From Strongylocentrotus purpuratus (Eukaryota; Echinodermata; Echinoidea; Camarodonta; Strongylocentrotidae): a DNA stretch of 64,000 nt. Where the stretch lies: NCBI RefSeq assembly GCF_000002235.5, contig NW_022145606.1:46549274-46613273 (forward strand), read 5' to 3'. A program made the position numbers and the translations under genes. Under the pieces are notes generated by a model, which did no database searches, had not been told where the DNA came from, and worked only from the letters and a program-made list of their open reading frames with translations. Below, piece after piece: positions 1 to 11,500 of the stretch; the stretch's first letter is position 1, and each line of letters begins with the position of its first letter.

Positions 1-103
1 CAGGCCAGCGTGTTTTTACTTCATAAAATCTATTGTAAATGATACTGTGTTGTATACTTTTTTCCCTTCCACTCTTCATCATGTTGCTGCTTTCACAATA
101 CAG

Positions 104-335
104 AGGAAGATTTTAAAACTACCATTGATGAGTAAGAGATACATGCAGCTCCACCAGCACCTGGAAAATGCAATTGTACGACAACTTCTCCTGAGACAAT
201 TGCTTCACATAATTTTTCTACACTATTAAACTTCATCCCTAGGCCTAACCCTAAACCTAAACCACCTTAATCCCAATTCCAACCCTCAGTCTAACCCTTA
301 ACCTTTGACAAAATAAAGCCCAGAGTAGTCGTTGC
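104..335 (+). CDS. Possible terminal exon and 3' UTR of a gene entering from the left edge
   Basis: A pyrimidine-rich stretch ends in a good acceptor (ACAATACAG, ending at 103). If the incoming frame supplies one base before AG, the exon reads EDFKTTIDE and stops with TAA at 133-135. A second frame is open to about 229 but reads as low-complexity Leu/His sequence. An AATAAA signal lies at 312-317. I do not recognise the product. The splice site, short acidic C-terminus and polyA signal together suggest a last exon, but each alone could arise by chance in AT-rich DNA. Confidence 0.22.
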
Positions 336-1030
336 CGGAGCAAATGTTGAGTTACTAAAAATGCCATGACAGACTCATATGCTATGAATTTATCTCTGCT
401 TCTTTCCCTGATTTGTTAAAAAAAAACATTGTAATATGCATTATGAATTACCAGTCCATTGTGCTTCGCTCATATATTGCCAGGCACAAGAGGCCATTGC
501 TTTGAGGTAAGGGGGAGAACATCAAGACTGGAAGTGGAACCTCAAGGCACCCCATGATCTCTCAACAGCAAGCCCCTCCTCTCCATCCCTGGAACAGAAT
601 TATAAAAATATTCAATAAATATTAACCAAATATGTAAGAATACACAAAAATTGCATTATTTATTTGTTCAATTGTCTTTAATGTTTACTTTCTTTTTCAG
701 CAAAATATGAAGGTCAATTATTTTCTTTTTGCTTGTCATTCTATTTCGTGTATAGGACTCTCCTCCCCCCCCCCCCATCCCTTCTTCAGGGCCTTCAAAT
801 GTTAATTATAAAAATATATATTGGAAGTTAAAATACACTTTAAATAAACACTACAGCAACTTGTTAGTAGACATCTTGTTGCACACATACATGTAGCCAC
901 CCCTGAATGGATACTTCTCAAACCAGCCCTTTGCATACCCCTCCAACTTGGCCTTATCTAATGCCCCACCCATTTAAAAATCAAGTTTTAAAAAGTCCAT
1001 GTTAAAAAAATAAAATAAAAAAAGGTTTAC
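336..1030. other. Non-coding, AT-rich; one poly-C run
   Basis: I see no supported gene. There is a C run near 764-776. Just upstream, 240-305 holds degenerate CCTAACCC-like words that resemble weak telomere-type sequence. Confidence 0.5.
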
Positions 1031-1123
1031 CTTCTCTTGTGGTGGTCTGTTTTCTCCAGGACATTCTTGTTTCTGGCACATACTCAAAGAAGCAAGCATA
1101 TGGTAATACACTCTGTATATTTC
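1031..1123 (-). CDS. Candidate internal coding exon (31 codons), minus strand
   Basis: On the minus strand a pyrimidine tract ending in TTTTACAG is followed by exactly 93 open bases and then the donor GTAAAC. The exon is in phase 0 at both ends. The peptide starts EIYRVYYHML, contains SMCQKQECPG and ends RPPQEK. Its composition looks protein-like rather than low-complexity, and both splice sites are good. One other frame is also open, so the reading frame is not proven. I do not recognise the family. Neighbouring exons were not identified; the 9-12 kb candidate gene on the same strand appears to end at its own polyA signal, so this would be a separate gene. Confidence 0.35.
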
Positions 1124-1714
1124 CTGTAAAAGGGAGGGGGAAAATTTATTCTTAAAGGAGTCACACCAAGAAGCAAAAGTGTATTGAATTGATGCAAAAT
1201 TCATAACATTGCGAAGGGGAAGCCCTACTGATCAAATACAACAAATTTCCTCTTGTTTTCCTGTTTGTCCAGGGTGTGACGTCACTATTCAGAGCTCGCT
1301 ACGCTCGTGCGTTTGACTTACGTTCGGGGGTGCTTGGGGGTCTAAGAAGGGTCTTGAAAAATTGCATTTTACGCCTTTCCATGATATCTATATGATTTCT
1401 CAGCAAATTATTCGTGTTTTTCAAGAGAAAATCTTTCCATCCATACGTAATTTGTTCTAATTATCAGTTGTTAGTAAATTTTCTTTGTGTAGCTCCTTTA
1501 AAATAGCTAGGTTCACATTCAGACTCAGTGACTGAAAACAACAGTCACTGCTACAATGTTTGCAGTCTAAAGACTGAGAGTAGAGACAGAGTCTTGACGT
1601 AAACTAAGAGACACATAGAGTCAAGACTGTGCCAAAAAAAGATCAATACTCTAGAGTAAATTTAGAAACCACTAGCATGACTAGGCACTAGACTACACTA
1701 CACTGCAGAGTGCA

Positions 1715-2107
1715 ATATACTTCTTCTCCTTCTTGAAGATAATCTGCCTCCTATCCTTCAATACCGGTACTGAAGATTCTTGCAGATGCCGTATATATAT
1801 ATATTCGGCCCGAGTGGGGTGTGCAGGTTGACCACTACACCGGGTTTTTCCCCTATTCTTATACGAATAGTGCTGTGGGTTCTTAACATGCAAGGGTGGT
1901 GACTATCCTGTACACGGGGTCTCCTTTTAACATCCTATCCGAGAGACGGATTGTTTTCCATGTAACATAGCCTGCGTCTATGAAACAACAAGGGGAGGGG
2001 CACGTTAACACACAACGCTTGCTTCATTCATCCGCCTGGGTGAGAGTCGAACCCAAGATCTTTGGGCCAACAGGCAGACGCTCTACCGACTGAGCCAATT
2101 CGCCTCC
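1715..2107 (-). mobile_element. tRNA-derived SINE, copy 1
   Basis: The minus strand starts GGAGGCGAATTGGCTCAG, a tRNA-like 5' end with an A box (TGGCTCAGTCGG) and, about 40 bases on, a B box (GGTTCGACTC). These internal RNA polymerase III promoters are followed by a non-tRNA body that is shared with the copy at 5,227-5,830. Shared stretches include AGGCGGATGA, GTGTTAACGT, GTGTACAGGA and TAGTCACCACCCT. The body ends in GAAGAAG-rich sequence near 1,720. The acceptor arm does not close as a normal tRNA, so this is a SINE and not a functional tRNA gene. Confidence 0.8.
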
Positions 2108-2574
2108 TAGTCCTCCTACTGTCTACTGACTAGACTCTAGATTATTTACATTTCTATTTTAATTCTAACTTAACTAAAGTCTAGTGAAATCTTTACTCCA
2201 GGAAGCTCCGTCACCGAAGCCCTTTGGAGGCCGTAGGCGGAGCTCTCTGAAGCGTTTACATGTATAGCATGGAGTTAGTGAAATCTAAACACTGTTTGGG
2301 GTTTTGCAGTTTATTGCAGGAGTTGTTGCTTTGGCTGCTTACAGCTTAGCTTGCCCTTGAAATAAAAATGGAATTTTCAATTCTAAATTTATTAAATCCG
2401 ACAGCAAAGTCCGGATAACAGCAACGGATGACAGTAGATCTACTTCTACAGTATACCACTCCAGCAAAGCATAGACTGATATAGACTGAAAGCTTCAGTC
2501 TCTGATATCGACGGTTGTTCTGCTGAAATTGCATCTGGCTCATCTGACCGCCTCTATACATAGACTGAAGTACG
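2108..2574. other. Intergenic, nothing clear
   Basis: There is a short inverted pairing around 2,200-2,250 (GGAAGCTCCGTCACC / GGCGGAGCTC). I see no gene or known repeat otherwise. Confidence 0.4.
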
Positions 2575-3085
2575 TCCTATGGTGACTTTCACCTTTGACC
2601 CACATACTCCGAAATCGAACTTAGGCTGTACATGTATTTTGACACCATGTACCTTCATATCAAATTTCATTAAAATTCATCAAACGTTACTCAAGTTATC
2701 AAATGGAAACCAGATTCGCATATTTAATGAGCTATGACCTTTGACCCACATACTCTGAAATCGAACTTAGGCTGTGTTTTGATACCATGAACCTTCATAT
2801 CAAATTTCATTAAAATCCGTCAAACAATACTAAAGTTATGGATCGGAAACCAGATTCGCATATTTAATGAGCTAGGACCTTCGACCTACATGTACATACT
2901 CGGAAATTGAACTCAGCCTGTATTTTGATATCATGTACCTTCATATCAAATTTCATTAAAATCCGTCAAACATTACCGTCAAGTTATTGATCGGAATCCA
3001 AAATTGTTACGGACGGACGGACACACGGAAGGACGGACGGCAGTGTTTCTATATCCCCTCCGACTTTGTTGCTAGGGGATAACGA
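2575..3085. repeat. Tandem repeat, about 3 units of 130-150 bp, with ACGGACGGAC tail
   Basis: Each unit carries GACCTTTGACCCACATACTC, then CTTCATATCAAATTTCATTA, then AAACCAGATTCGCATATTTA. Unit starts lie near 2,590, 2,735 and 2,880. The last unit runs into (ACGGACGG)n and ATCCCCTCCGACTTTGTTGC. Repeats of this general type are, from general knowledge, widespread in invertebrate genomes. No ORF is carried. Confidence 0.75.
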
Positions 3086-4320
3086 TTAATCTGAGAAAGT
3101 CTCGTAGTCAACATGATTCGTTGTCAGCCATCTTGGTTTTAGTTGATGAATATTCATTTTTTCTTTTCGAACATCCAATAGCTACATGTACGTACGAGTC
3201 AGCCCGTCTTGACCCAGTGACATATTCATAAACCCAATATTAAACGAGTGCTCCGATTCGCCATTGGCTATGTTTTGGTAGGTTTACCCGGAAATATATC
3301 GGCCGGTCATGTCATAGATTACCAGAATGAATGCATGAAGGTACCGTTTCATGGTTCTGAAATAAAAAATTGGATAACTCATACACGTAAGTCCGTAAAT
3401 TTCACATTTGAAAATAAGTCATAACAAATTTGATAACTGTGAATAGGAGAAAAATATACATACATGTAGGGTCTTGATTTTGTTTCTATTTGCTTTATAA
3501 ATCAGAAAATTAGATCTACATGTAAATATAGAAAATTGGGGGAGCAGATTTCAGAGTAAAAAGAGTTACAGAATAGGCTCAATCTATCCCCCCTCCCCCC
3601 CCCCCCCCCTGTGTGAGTCGTCTGGGTTACCATCTGTGTATGGGGAATGTCGACAAATGTCAATTTTATTAAAGAAATGACCCATATCAGACGGTTATTT
3701 ATGTCTAAGACTGATAGAGAGCCCCCCCCCCCAAGTGTTATTTAGGGTACACATATGCTTGTTCCCTCTTTTTGAAAGCACCCCCTATCTGAGGACTGCC
3801 AAAATTTCTTGACGCCCCTTATGCAGGCTTTTCCTGCCATGGAGACCCCCCTAAATCCGGAACACTGCTCAATGAACCCCCCTATCTCAGAAAAAGCAGA
3901 CCACCCCCCCCCCCTTACTCAAATAAGCTGTCATTACTGGTTGGCTCACACACCCAGGGAATACCCCAAAGAACTCAGCCTGCATTAAGTACATTTAGCA
4001 CATGAAATACATACAAAATTTCTGTGCTTGTGTTTTCATTCATACATGTACCTTGTAAGAATAAACAAAGTCTGCAAATTAGTTCTATGCTCACTTATCT
4101 GCATAATATATCACCACCGAATAATTACTTAGTACCTGATATTGAGACTTAGTTAGAAATAAACCTTCCATTATTCTTAACTGACATCACCTGTGCCTGC
4201 ATGACTGTGTCCTTTCACATACTAATGTTTGTACCTGTCATAATGAATGACTTATGTAATCAAACTCTGTAACTAAGTACTTTATCCTCGTAAAGATACT
4301 TTTTAGATTTAATGAATCAG
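3086..4320. other. Non-coding with several poly-C islands
   Basis: C tracts occur at about 3,594-3,609, 3,723-3,732 and 3,904-3,914. The stretch between 3,770 and 3,900 repeats short phrases of the form ACCCCCCTATCTGAG, a degenerate C-rich repeat. No coding sequence is seen. Confidence 0.5.
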
Positions 4321-4422
4321 TAACCCTAACCCTAACCCCCCCCCCCCCCCCGCTTATTCAGCGGTCGGCTGAGTCGTTGCGATTTTTTTGGGACTCCAAA
4401 AAAAAAAAAAAAGTGTCCTCTT

Positions 4423-4456
<34 letters not shown>

Positions 4457-4510
4457 TCCCCGCTTATTCAGCGGTCGGCTGAGTCGTTGCAAAATTTTCC
4501 GGCCCGATTT
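4321..4510. repeat. Telomere-like start, long poly-C, and a duplicated 30-bp phrase
   Basis: Two to three CCCTAA units at 4,322-4,337 run directly into poly-C. The phrase GCTTATTCAGCGGTCGGCTG occurs twice, about 110 bp apart (4,352 and 4,461), each time preceded by a C tract. The second tract (about 4,425-4,454) is one of the longest in the window. The Pro-rich reading frame across it is an artefact of the poly-C. Confidence 0.65.
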
Positions 4511-5226
4511 GTAAATGTTAAACCCCCCCCCCTTCAAAAAATCCTGCGTACGCGCCTGAATGCAGCTGTGTGTGAATTAGGATAGACTACAGTATAAAAA
4601 TAGTCTACATCAGTCCCTGGATTTGATCGATTTTTCTATGTTCAAGATATTTTATAATCCCCTTTTTTAATTTCTCAGGAGTCCAAAGAGAGGAGAAGAA
4701 AAAAAACACCCCCTTCTTAAAAAAAACCTCCATGTGAAAAGTCAAATACACCCCCTTTTTTTAGAATTCTCGGGCCGGACTTTGTCGCACGAAAAGTACC
4801 CCTTTACCGGACATTTTGGTAACATGCATGGTATTCCTCCGTTTTCGGAATGGGGGGGGGGGCAGGATAGAGAGTAAATGCTAATGCGTATTGACCTTAG
4901 CTATTTAGCACTGCACTACTTGTAATAGGCAGAATTGCAAACACAAATAGTCCATACACACCTAACAAACGAATGCACGCAATAAAGACGATGCGAAGTG
5001 GCTGATTGGCAATTTTGACAGTAAGCCCACGCTTAACATTTTTAAATTATTTTTTGAAACATCTGTATGTATTTTACTGCTATTTTAGACTATCTAGTTA
5101 GTAGTAGGTGTCATCAATTGTCACGAGGTCTAAGTAAAGTACAAATTTTGAGTGAAATCAGCCGAGTTTTGTACAGTGCTGTGTGAAATGTTGAGAATCA
5201 ATAGCACAGCTTTTAAAACACAGCCA
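4511..5226. other. Non-coding; C-rich and A-rich patches
   Basis: Between 4,680 and 4,860 there is a degenerate repeat with phrases such as ACACCCCCTT and GTACCCCTTTACCGG, ending in poly-G at 4,852-4,862. I see no gene. Confidence 0.4.
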
Positions 5227-5830
5227 GGAGGCGAGTTTGCTCAGTTAAAGCATCTGCCTGTCGAAGCAAACATGGATATACTAGGTCTAGTCTAGATCTA
5301 AGAAGGTAGATCTAAGAAGGGAGATCCCGGGTTCGACCCCAACCCAGGCGGATGACTGAAGTGTGTTAACGTTCCCCTTCCCTTGTTCATAGGCGCAGGA
5401 TGTCAAGTGGAAAACACTCCGTCCCTAGGATAGGACGTTAAGTGGAGGCACCGTGTACAGGAGAGTCACCACCCTAGCAAAGAACCATTTCATTGCACTA
5501 TTCGTAGCTCTAGAGGTCAAGTAGTAAAATCTAGACCCTAGTGTAATGGTCCACATGCACACCCCAATCAGGCCTAGTAGGTCTAGAATCTAGATCTACT
5601 AGTACATTCTATTTCTAGGCATCTGCAAGAAACTTCACTCTTCAGTAGATTGAGGAGGCAGATTAATTATCTTGAACTTTGAAGAAGAAGAAGGATAGTA
5701 GACTAATAAAATTTGTATAGCACTATAGGGCCTACTTGTAAAGCGCTTAGAAACATTTTTGTAAAGGCGGTTAGAGACATTTGTATTAAGCGCTATATAA
5801 AAATTAAATATTATTATTATTAATGCAGCT
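5227..5830 (+). mobile_element. tRNA-derived SINE, copy 2, with (ATT)n tail
   Basis: This copy has the same tRNA-like head and body as the copy at 1,715-2,107, in the opposite orientation. The A-box region (GCTCAGTTAAAGC) is decayed and the B box (GGGTTCGACCCC) is good. Between the boxes there is an extra stretch rich in TCTAGATCTAAGAAGG duplications, absent from copy 1. The 3' end has GTAAAGCGCTTAGAAAC, then AAGCGCTATATAAA and a short (ATT)n tail. Confidence 0.8.
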
Positions 5831-6050
5831 ATGTGTGTGCAGTATACATCAGCTCAGTACTGACAGTAGGCCGTAGGGAGTGTTGCGAAACTGCCCGGGA
5901 GTTCTAGGGCGGACACTACACGCACTCACTCACCCCGCCCCCGGCTGCGTCTTATTTTTTCGTACCACGGCGAGCCCGGATTCCTATTATTTCATGAATA
6001 TTCATTACGCAGGGTCGGGGAAAGCCTCGATTCTCTTGAATATTCATGTA

Positions 6051-7019
6051 TGATTGCACGTACGTACGTACGTATACCATGCGCAGCATCGAATATCGTG
6101 TGTAACACGTACGTTGGATTATTAATGGTATACCTATAAAATGACATAGAAAAGCAATGTCATGGTCATTTAGATAATACAGTCATAAATGCTGTGTTTA
6201 ATTACTAGTAAATGTCAAAATGTCAGTAGACAAGATATATTTCAAGCAAAAGTCTTGATAGGCATATTGTGAGTAGCCTAGGCCTACTTTTCGAGGTTTG
6301 CTTTTTAAATATTACAAGCAGAGGTTGAATTTTGGTATTATAAACTGTATAAAATAAATAACATAAAGACATTTAGCAAAAATAAATACTTTTGTACTGC
6401 ACTTAAATTATTTCTATGATCTATGCTCACTTAACTGCATGATGAAGAAAAGGAAGGAAAAAAAATGGGATTAGAAAGAAGAATGAAAAAATTATAAAAT
6501 AAAATATGTATAAATAATAAATGAATGGAAGAAATAAAGAATATGGAATAGAAACCAAGGAAGAAAGAAATAAATTGCAAGAAAATTGAAATGAAAAGAA
6601 GACGAAAGAAAAAGGGAAAGGAGCAAGATAATATTGATACCATATCTTCACTCATTTTTCTTTTATCTACCTCTTGTTTTTGTTTAGGCCTAGCTACCAT
6701 TTTTTTCCTTTCCTTTCTCTTTTTCTCTTAAAAGTTCTCCTTGGTATCTTTCTTACATTTTTCTATCCTTACTCATATACTGTGAAGAAATGATTTCATC
6801 CTACGGCGTATTTCATCTGGATTATATGTTTGTCACGAGCTTAGTGACAAAATAATGAGGGAAGGGGCCGGGGGTAGGGGACTCGATGGTAATTCATCAT
6901 TTGAAGGTTTACAATGTCCACGAGTTATATGCACCCACTGAAGAAAATCCATATATATGGTTACTGCAGGAACCCCAGCACCCACAGTTCCCACGCATGA
7001 TGAGTCAACTGACTCGAGA
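6051..7019. other. AT-rich filler inside the 6.8-kb segment
   Basis: Purine-rich A/G sequence lies at 6,440-6,620 and its Ser/Phe-rich minus-strand frames are composition artefacts. ACGT repeats lie at 6,058-6,073. No gene is seen. Confidence 0.45.
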
Positions 7020-7029
7020 GATATAACTA

Positions 7030-7380
7030 CACATTCTTTTTAAGTGCCCCCTTACCACCTGCGATAATTACCCCCTATTCAAATCTGACAGGCGTCCCTC
7101 TTTCTTCAACAAATGCCCCTTTTACTTTATAATAAGTGCCACTGTTCCATTTTCATAAGTGCCCCTTGTGACATCTGATAAAAGCCCCTTTTATTTTGAC
7201 ACGCGTCCCCTTATACTTTCTAACAAGTGCCCTTTTACATTTGGATATGTGCCCCTTTCCCTGTTTAATAGGAGCTCCTTCCCTTTCTCATAAATGCCCC
7301 TTTGACACATGCCTCCTTTTTCTTTTATGTAAGTACCCTTTTCTTACTGATGGGTGCCCCTTTCCTTTTTTTTATAATTC
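7030..7380 (-). repeat. Degenerate array of AAGTGCCCCTTTT-type units
   Basis: About a dozen imperfect units of 20-30 bp each contain (A)AAGTGCCCCTTT or close variants. Read on the minus strand this is AAAGGGGCACTT, the same word that fills 30,640-32,170 on the plus strand. Long frames through this region are repeat artefacts. Confidence 0.75.
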
Positions 7381-8554
7381 TCTTTTTCTCTCTTTCTCTA
7401 TCTTTCGAAAACTATCTTCTGCAAGGTTTGTTCTCTTGACAGAGCAACCTATTGCAATTCCTTTCTGTCTCACTTTCAGTCGTACTTGTTGCCACTCATT
7501 TGCATTCACTCGTTATCAACTACGATCAACCATTCCATATTCACTCCGTTACTGTCCACATTTCAATTTGATTCTCTTCACTCTCCCTTTTTGCAGCCTT
7601 TGCAGGAGCTTTGCTAGAAGTAGAACATTTTTAATGTAGAGGTCAGAGAAACCGGAAAGTATGTTAATCATTTCATTCAAACATTGTTTAATTTCAATTT
7701 ATTGACATAATTTTTTGTTAATTTGAATATAACACTGGAAATTTTAATTGGTTTGCCAGCCCCCCGTCCCCCCCCCCCCCCAAAAAAAAAAAACAACAAC
7801 AACAACAACAACACAACAACAATTGGTACCAGGGTTTTCGTTAGAAGGCCCATGTCCTGTAAAATTTTATTTTTAAGAATAGTTTTTTTATTTTTTTTTA
7901 TTAATATGACATTGGCATACCATTAATTTACCAGGAACCCCCCCCCCCCCTCCCATTAACAATCAACACTGCCATTATTTCTACCAACAGTAATGCTATA
8001 ATTCCAAAGTTTTCACTTTCTAAATCCTTCTAATATAAACATAATCATATTTGTATACTTTTGCATCCCGTAACATGGACCATGTAGTAACAGCAACTGG
8101 AAGAGGATAGCAAGCCCCCCCCCCCCCTAATTTTCTTAAGTTAGAAAGCATCGAAACATGCTTCTATTAAAGTTAGCAGTTTGGATACGAAAGACAATGA
8201 TGATTAGCAGTTTCCATATTTAATGCATTTAGAGGGTTGTCTTTCAAACCTTCTTACATACAATACTTGAAGTAGCAATAATGTCATAATCTACAAAACT
8301 TCTAATACAGAAGTCCATAGAGGTAAATGAATTTCATAATGTATAATTATTATTAAAATATCATTGATTAATTCAATCTTTAAAATCGACTGATAGACCT
8401 TTATCACTGAAATTTCAAGGAGAATCTTTCTGCCCAGTCCTCAGTTTCATCCTATAAGATGGTAGTTGACTTTGTTAGAATTTTAATGTTTATTCGTTGA
8501 GGATTAGTTATCTTTAATTATTTGAAAGTTGACAAGATGATAAACTTCATTAGC
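7381..8554. other. Non-coding with poly-C runs
   Basis: C runs lie at about 7,766-7,781, 7,938-7,950 and 8,116-8,128; a CAA microsatellite lies at 7,793-7,822. I see no supportable gene. Confidence 0.45.
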
Positions 8555-11500
8555 TTTATTGAATGTAGTATTCTACAAACATATAATACAAATAACAAAT
8601 AAATATCATTCCAGTTGAAACCCATCTCTATTGTCCTCTTTCATTATACGAGGGTGGCATCTTTAAGACGTAGTCCCGTGTAGATATCTTCTGCATTCAT
8701 CACTAAAGTTGTAGCCTAGTTTCAGAAGAAATATAAACCAAGTCTGTTGAATGGAAAAATGAAATAAGAAAATCAACAATGACTAGTAACATACACCCTG
8801 ATACCTGCTCAGAAAAAAGAAGGACTGAAATTCACTTGGGGTTCTAGTGGGCAAACCTAAACTATTTTCTGTACAAGACTAGTTTAAATACTGACCACAT
8901 CTTAGATTATTATTGATGATCCCATTAAGACGATAGGCCTGCTGGAGCTCGGATCCGACTAGGTATAAATAAGTAATACAATGTAATACAACTCGTGCTC
9001 ATACCGGTAATTGAATAATACTTGGTTAAGTATGGGACATATAATGACCAAACAACTTGGACCAGAGAATGTACTGGAAATAATGCTACTGAAACATACG
9101 TAATGTAGATTTATTCATCTATATTGACATTCAATTTTTAATCTAAATAACAATTGTGATATTCAGTCAATAATTCTTTTACAAGTCAACTGACAATGAA
9201 AAATATCTTTTTCAGATCTATAATTTTCTGCATGACATGTGTTCCACAAAAGTTTATAAGGGGCACCTTCATGTATATTAGTACACTTGCTCGTATGAAG
9301 TGTAGTAGGCCTGCATCTCTAGATATGATCCCGTCAATATCTGTTCTTTGTTCCTCTCCCGAATTTATAAACCAGCATGCCTTCATCATCCTCGTAGAGA
9401 AGCATCATCCTACATGAGAGAAAACAATGGACCGGTAGGTACTTCAATTAAAAACTGATACTAATGGATACATATCAACCGTAATACATCCTATAAACAG
9501 AATTTTATCAATCTTATTTTGTGTTCTTCTTCATCTTCATTGCTCAAGAAGTGAAAGGACCCCTTACAAAAAAAATAATGAGAGGTCCTGTGCATACCCA
9601 ACATGTAGTGCTTTGGATGTGCATTAGCTATGGCTCTTCTAAACACAGGACCTCCTGTAAATAAGGACAAGTTTTCCTTTGTAAACAAAGAAAGAAAAGA
9701 CATCAATATTTGTATGCTAGGTGCAGAACTAGAATAAAATATACCCTCCACTATATATGCTTGCAACCAGGCGCGGATCCAGGATTTCTAAGGGGGGTGG
9801 GTCCAAAATTTGAAATTATGCGAGCCAAATATTGGTATGTAATGGTGACCAGCAGTGACGTAATGGGGGGGGGGTGGGTGCAGGGAGGGGCGAGTTACCC
9901 CCTCCCTCCTCCGCGAATGCGGAAGCTTTTACGATTCATTAAATCATTAGAGAAAGAAGACGATTCGTTGTACAGTTCTCGACTCTTAATCCTTGTCTGA
10001 ATTTCAAAGATGTTCTTTGTCTGCTCCTTTTTCTTTCTACGTCCTCTTCTTTTTCTTTCCTCTCTTTTTTTTTTTTTTTTGGGGGGGGGGGGGGCAGTGA
10101 TTTTGGGGGGACCGCCCCCGCCCCCTGGCTACGGGCCTGCAGTCAGATAAACACATTTTGATACCTTGTCCGGCCCCGGAAGCTCAGGGGTTTAAGGCAA
10201 TAAATTACGGTCAGATAAGCATTCAGGGGCCCGCCTTAGGGCCCTAGGTAAAATCCAGGGGGCAGACCCCCCGGAAGCTTAGGGGTTTTAGGCATTTAAT
10301 CACGGTCAGATGAGCAACTTTGATGCCTCATTATTTGTTGACACTGGGAGTTAACTATTCTTTCTTTCTTGCTCTCTTTCTTTTTTTATTTCTCTTTAAT
10401 ATACTTTTTTTTCTAAAGTGGGAGGGGAGGGAGTAGAGAGCTCGAGGCTCCCGATCCCCCCCCCCCCCCGTTCCTCGGGCCCTGACATGTAGGAATCTCA
10501 AGAATCATACTTCTTGCCTGGCTGTAAATTTAGGAATTTGTTATTTTCCAACAAACGCATAAAAAAGTATAATTTACTCAAAGTGAGGAAAAATTTCGGA
10601 AATTATGTCATTTTCAGCATTATTTGTAACCCACCTTTAGAATTAAAAATAAACCACGTTTGAATTTGATTTCCCCAAGCCCCCCCCCCCCCCCATCAGT
10701 GGGGGGAGGCAAGGCCCTTTCGCCCCCCCCCCCCCCGATCTCCTTCTTTCCCCTTTTCTTTTCTTCTTCCTCTTCTGTCTTTCCCTTTCTCTCCTCTTTC
10801 CCTTTCCCTTTCCCTTCTTTTCCTTTCTTCTCTCTTTTTTTTTCACGGGGGGGGGGGGGGGGGCAAGGCCTTTTGAGTGAATTAATAGGTGGTCGTTTAA
10901 TATTTGTGTGTTAAATAACCTGATAACTTTACCTGCATGGGACTTTCTGCGTCATCTTGCAAATATAAGAGATGTTGTAATGTCCTCCTTCCAGCTCTTC
11001 AGTTTCAATCTTTTTGAACTAAAAGAAGAAGAAAAAAATCAATACGACAATGAAGGAATCCCTTTCTCCTTAACAAAATAAAATGTCTAGATCAAGCATA
11101 ATACAAATTAATAGCTATTTTTTATGTCATGGTTGCCCTTAATTTTCATATGGTGTGGAAATCAACATTCCTATTTAATGAACCACAGTACAAAGTAAAA
11201 CTAAATGGAAGATAATTTAACTTGTGCCTCGAACAGTGGTGTATAATATACCATGGCCTATATATATGGCCTATAGTATGAACATGAAGTAGTACTAAGT
11301 AGAATTAGTTTATTATAACAAGAGGTGGACTACATACCGTATAAGTAAACATAATTGTCGACTAGCCCAGGGGTCTTCTCTTATACAACATCCAACAAAA
11401 ATAGATTTATCAAATGAACTGCACACTTTGGAGAAAAAAAATCTTTAATAGGTCTAGATCTATATGAGTCATGTCGACAACTTGACAAGCATGCGCTGGA

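Noticed and set aside
2035..2107. A genuine tRNA gene
   Set aside because: The A and B boxes are present but the acceptor stem does not close and the sequence continues into a SINE body shared with another copy.
7196..7639. 147-codon plus-strand frame
   Set aside because: Runs through the degenerate AAGTGCCCCTTT array and pyrimidine-rich DNA; composition (Leu/Phe/Ser/Cys) follows from the repeat.
10643..10914. Pro-rich and Lys/Arg-rich frames on opposite strands
   Set aside because: Both are artefacts of poly-C/poly-G and CTTTTC low-complexity DNA.
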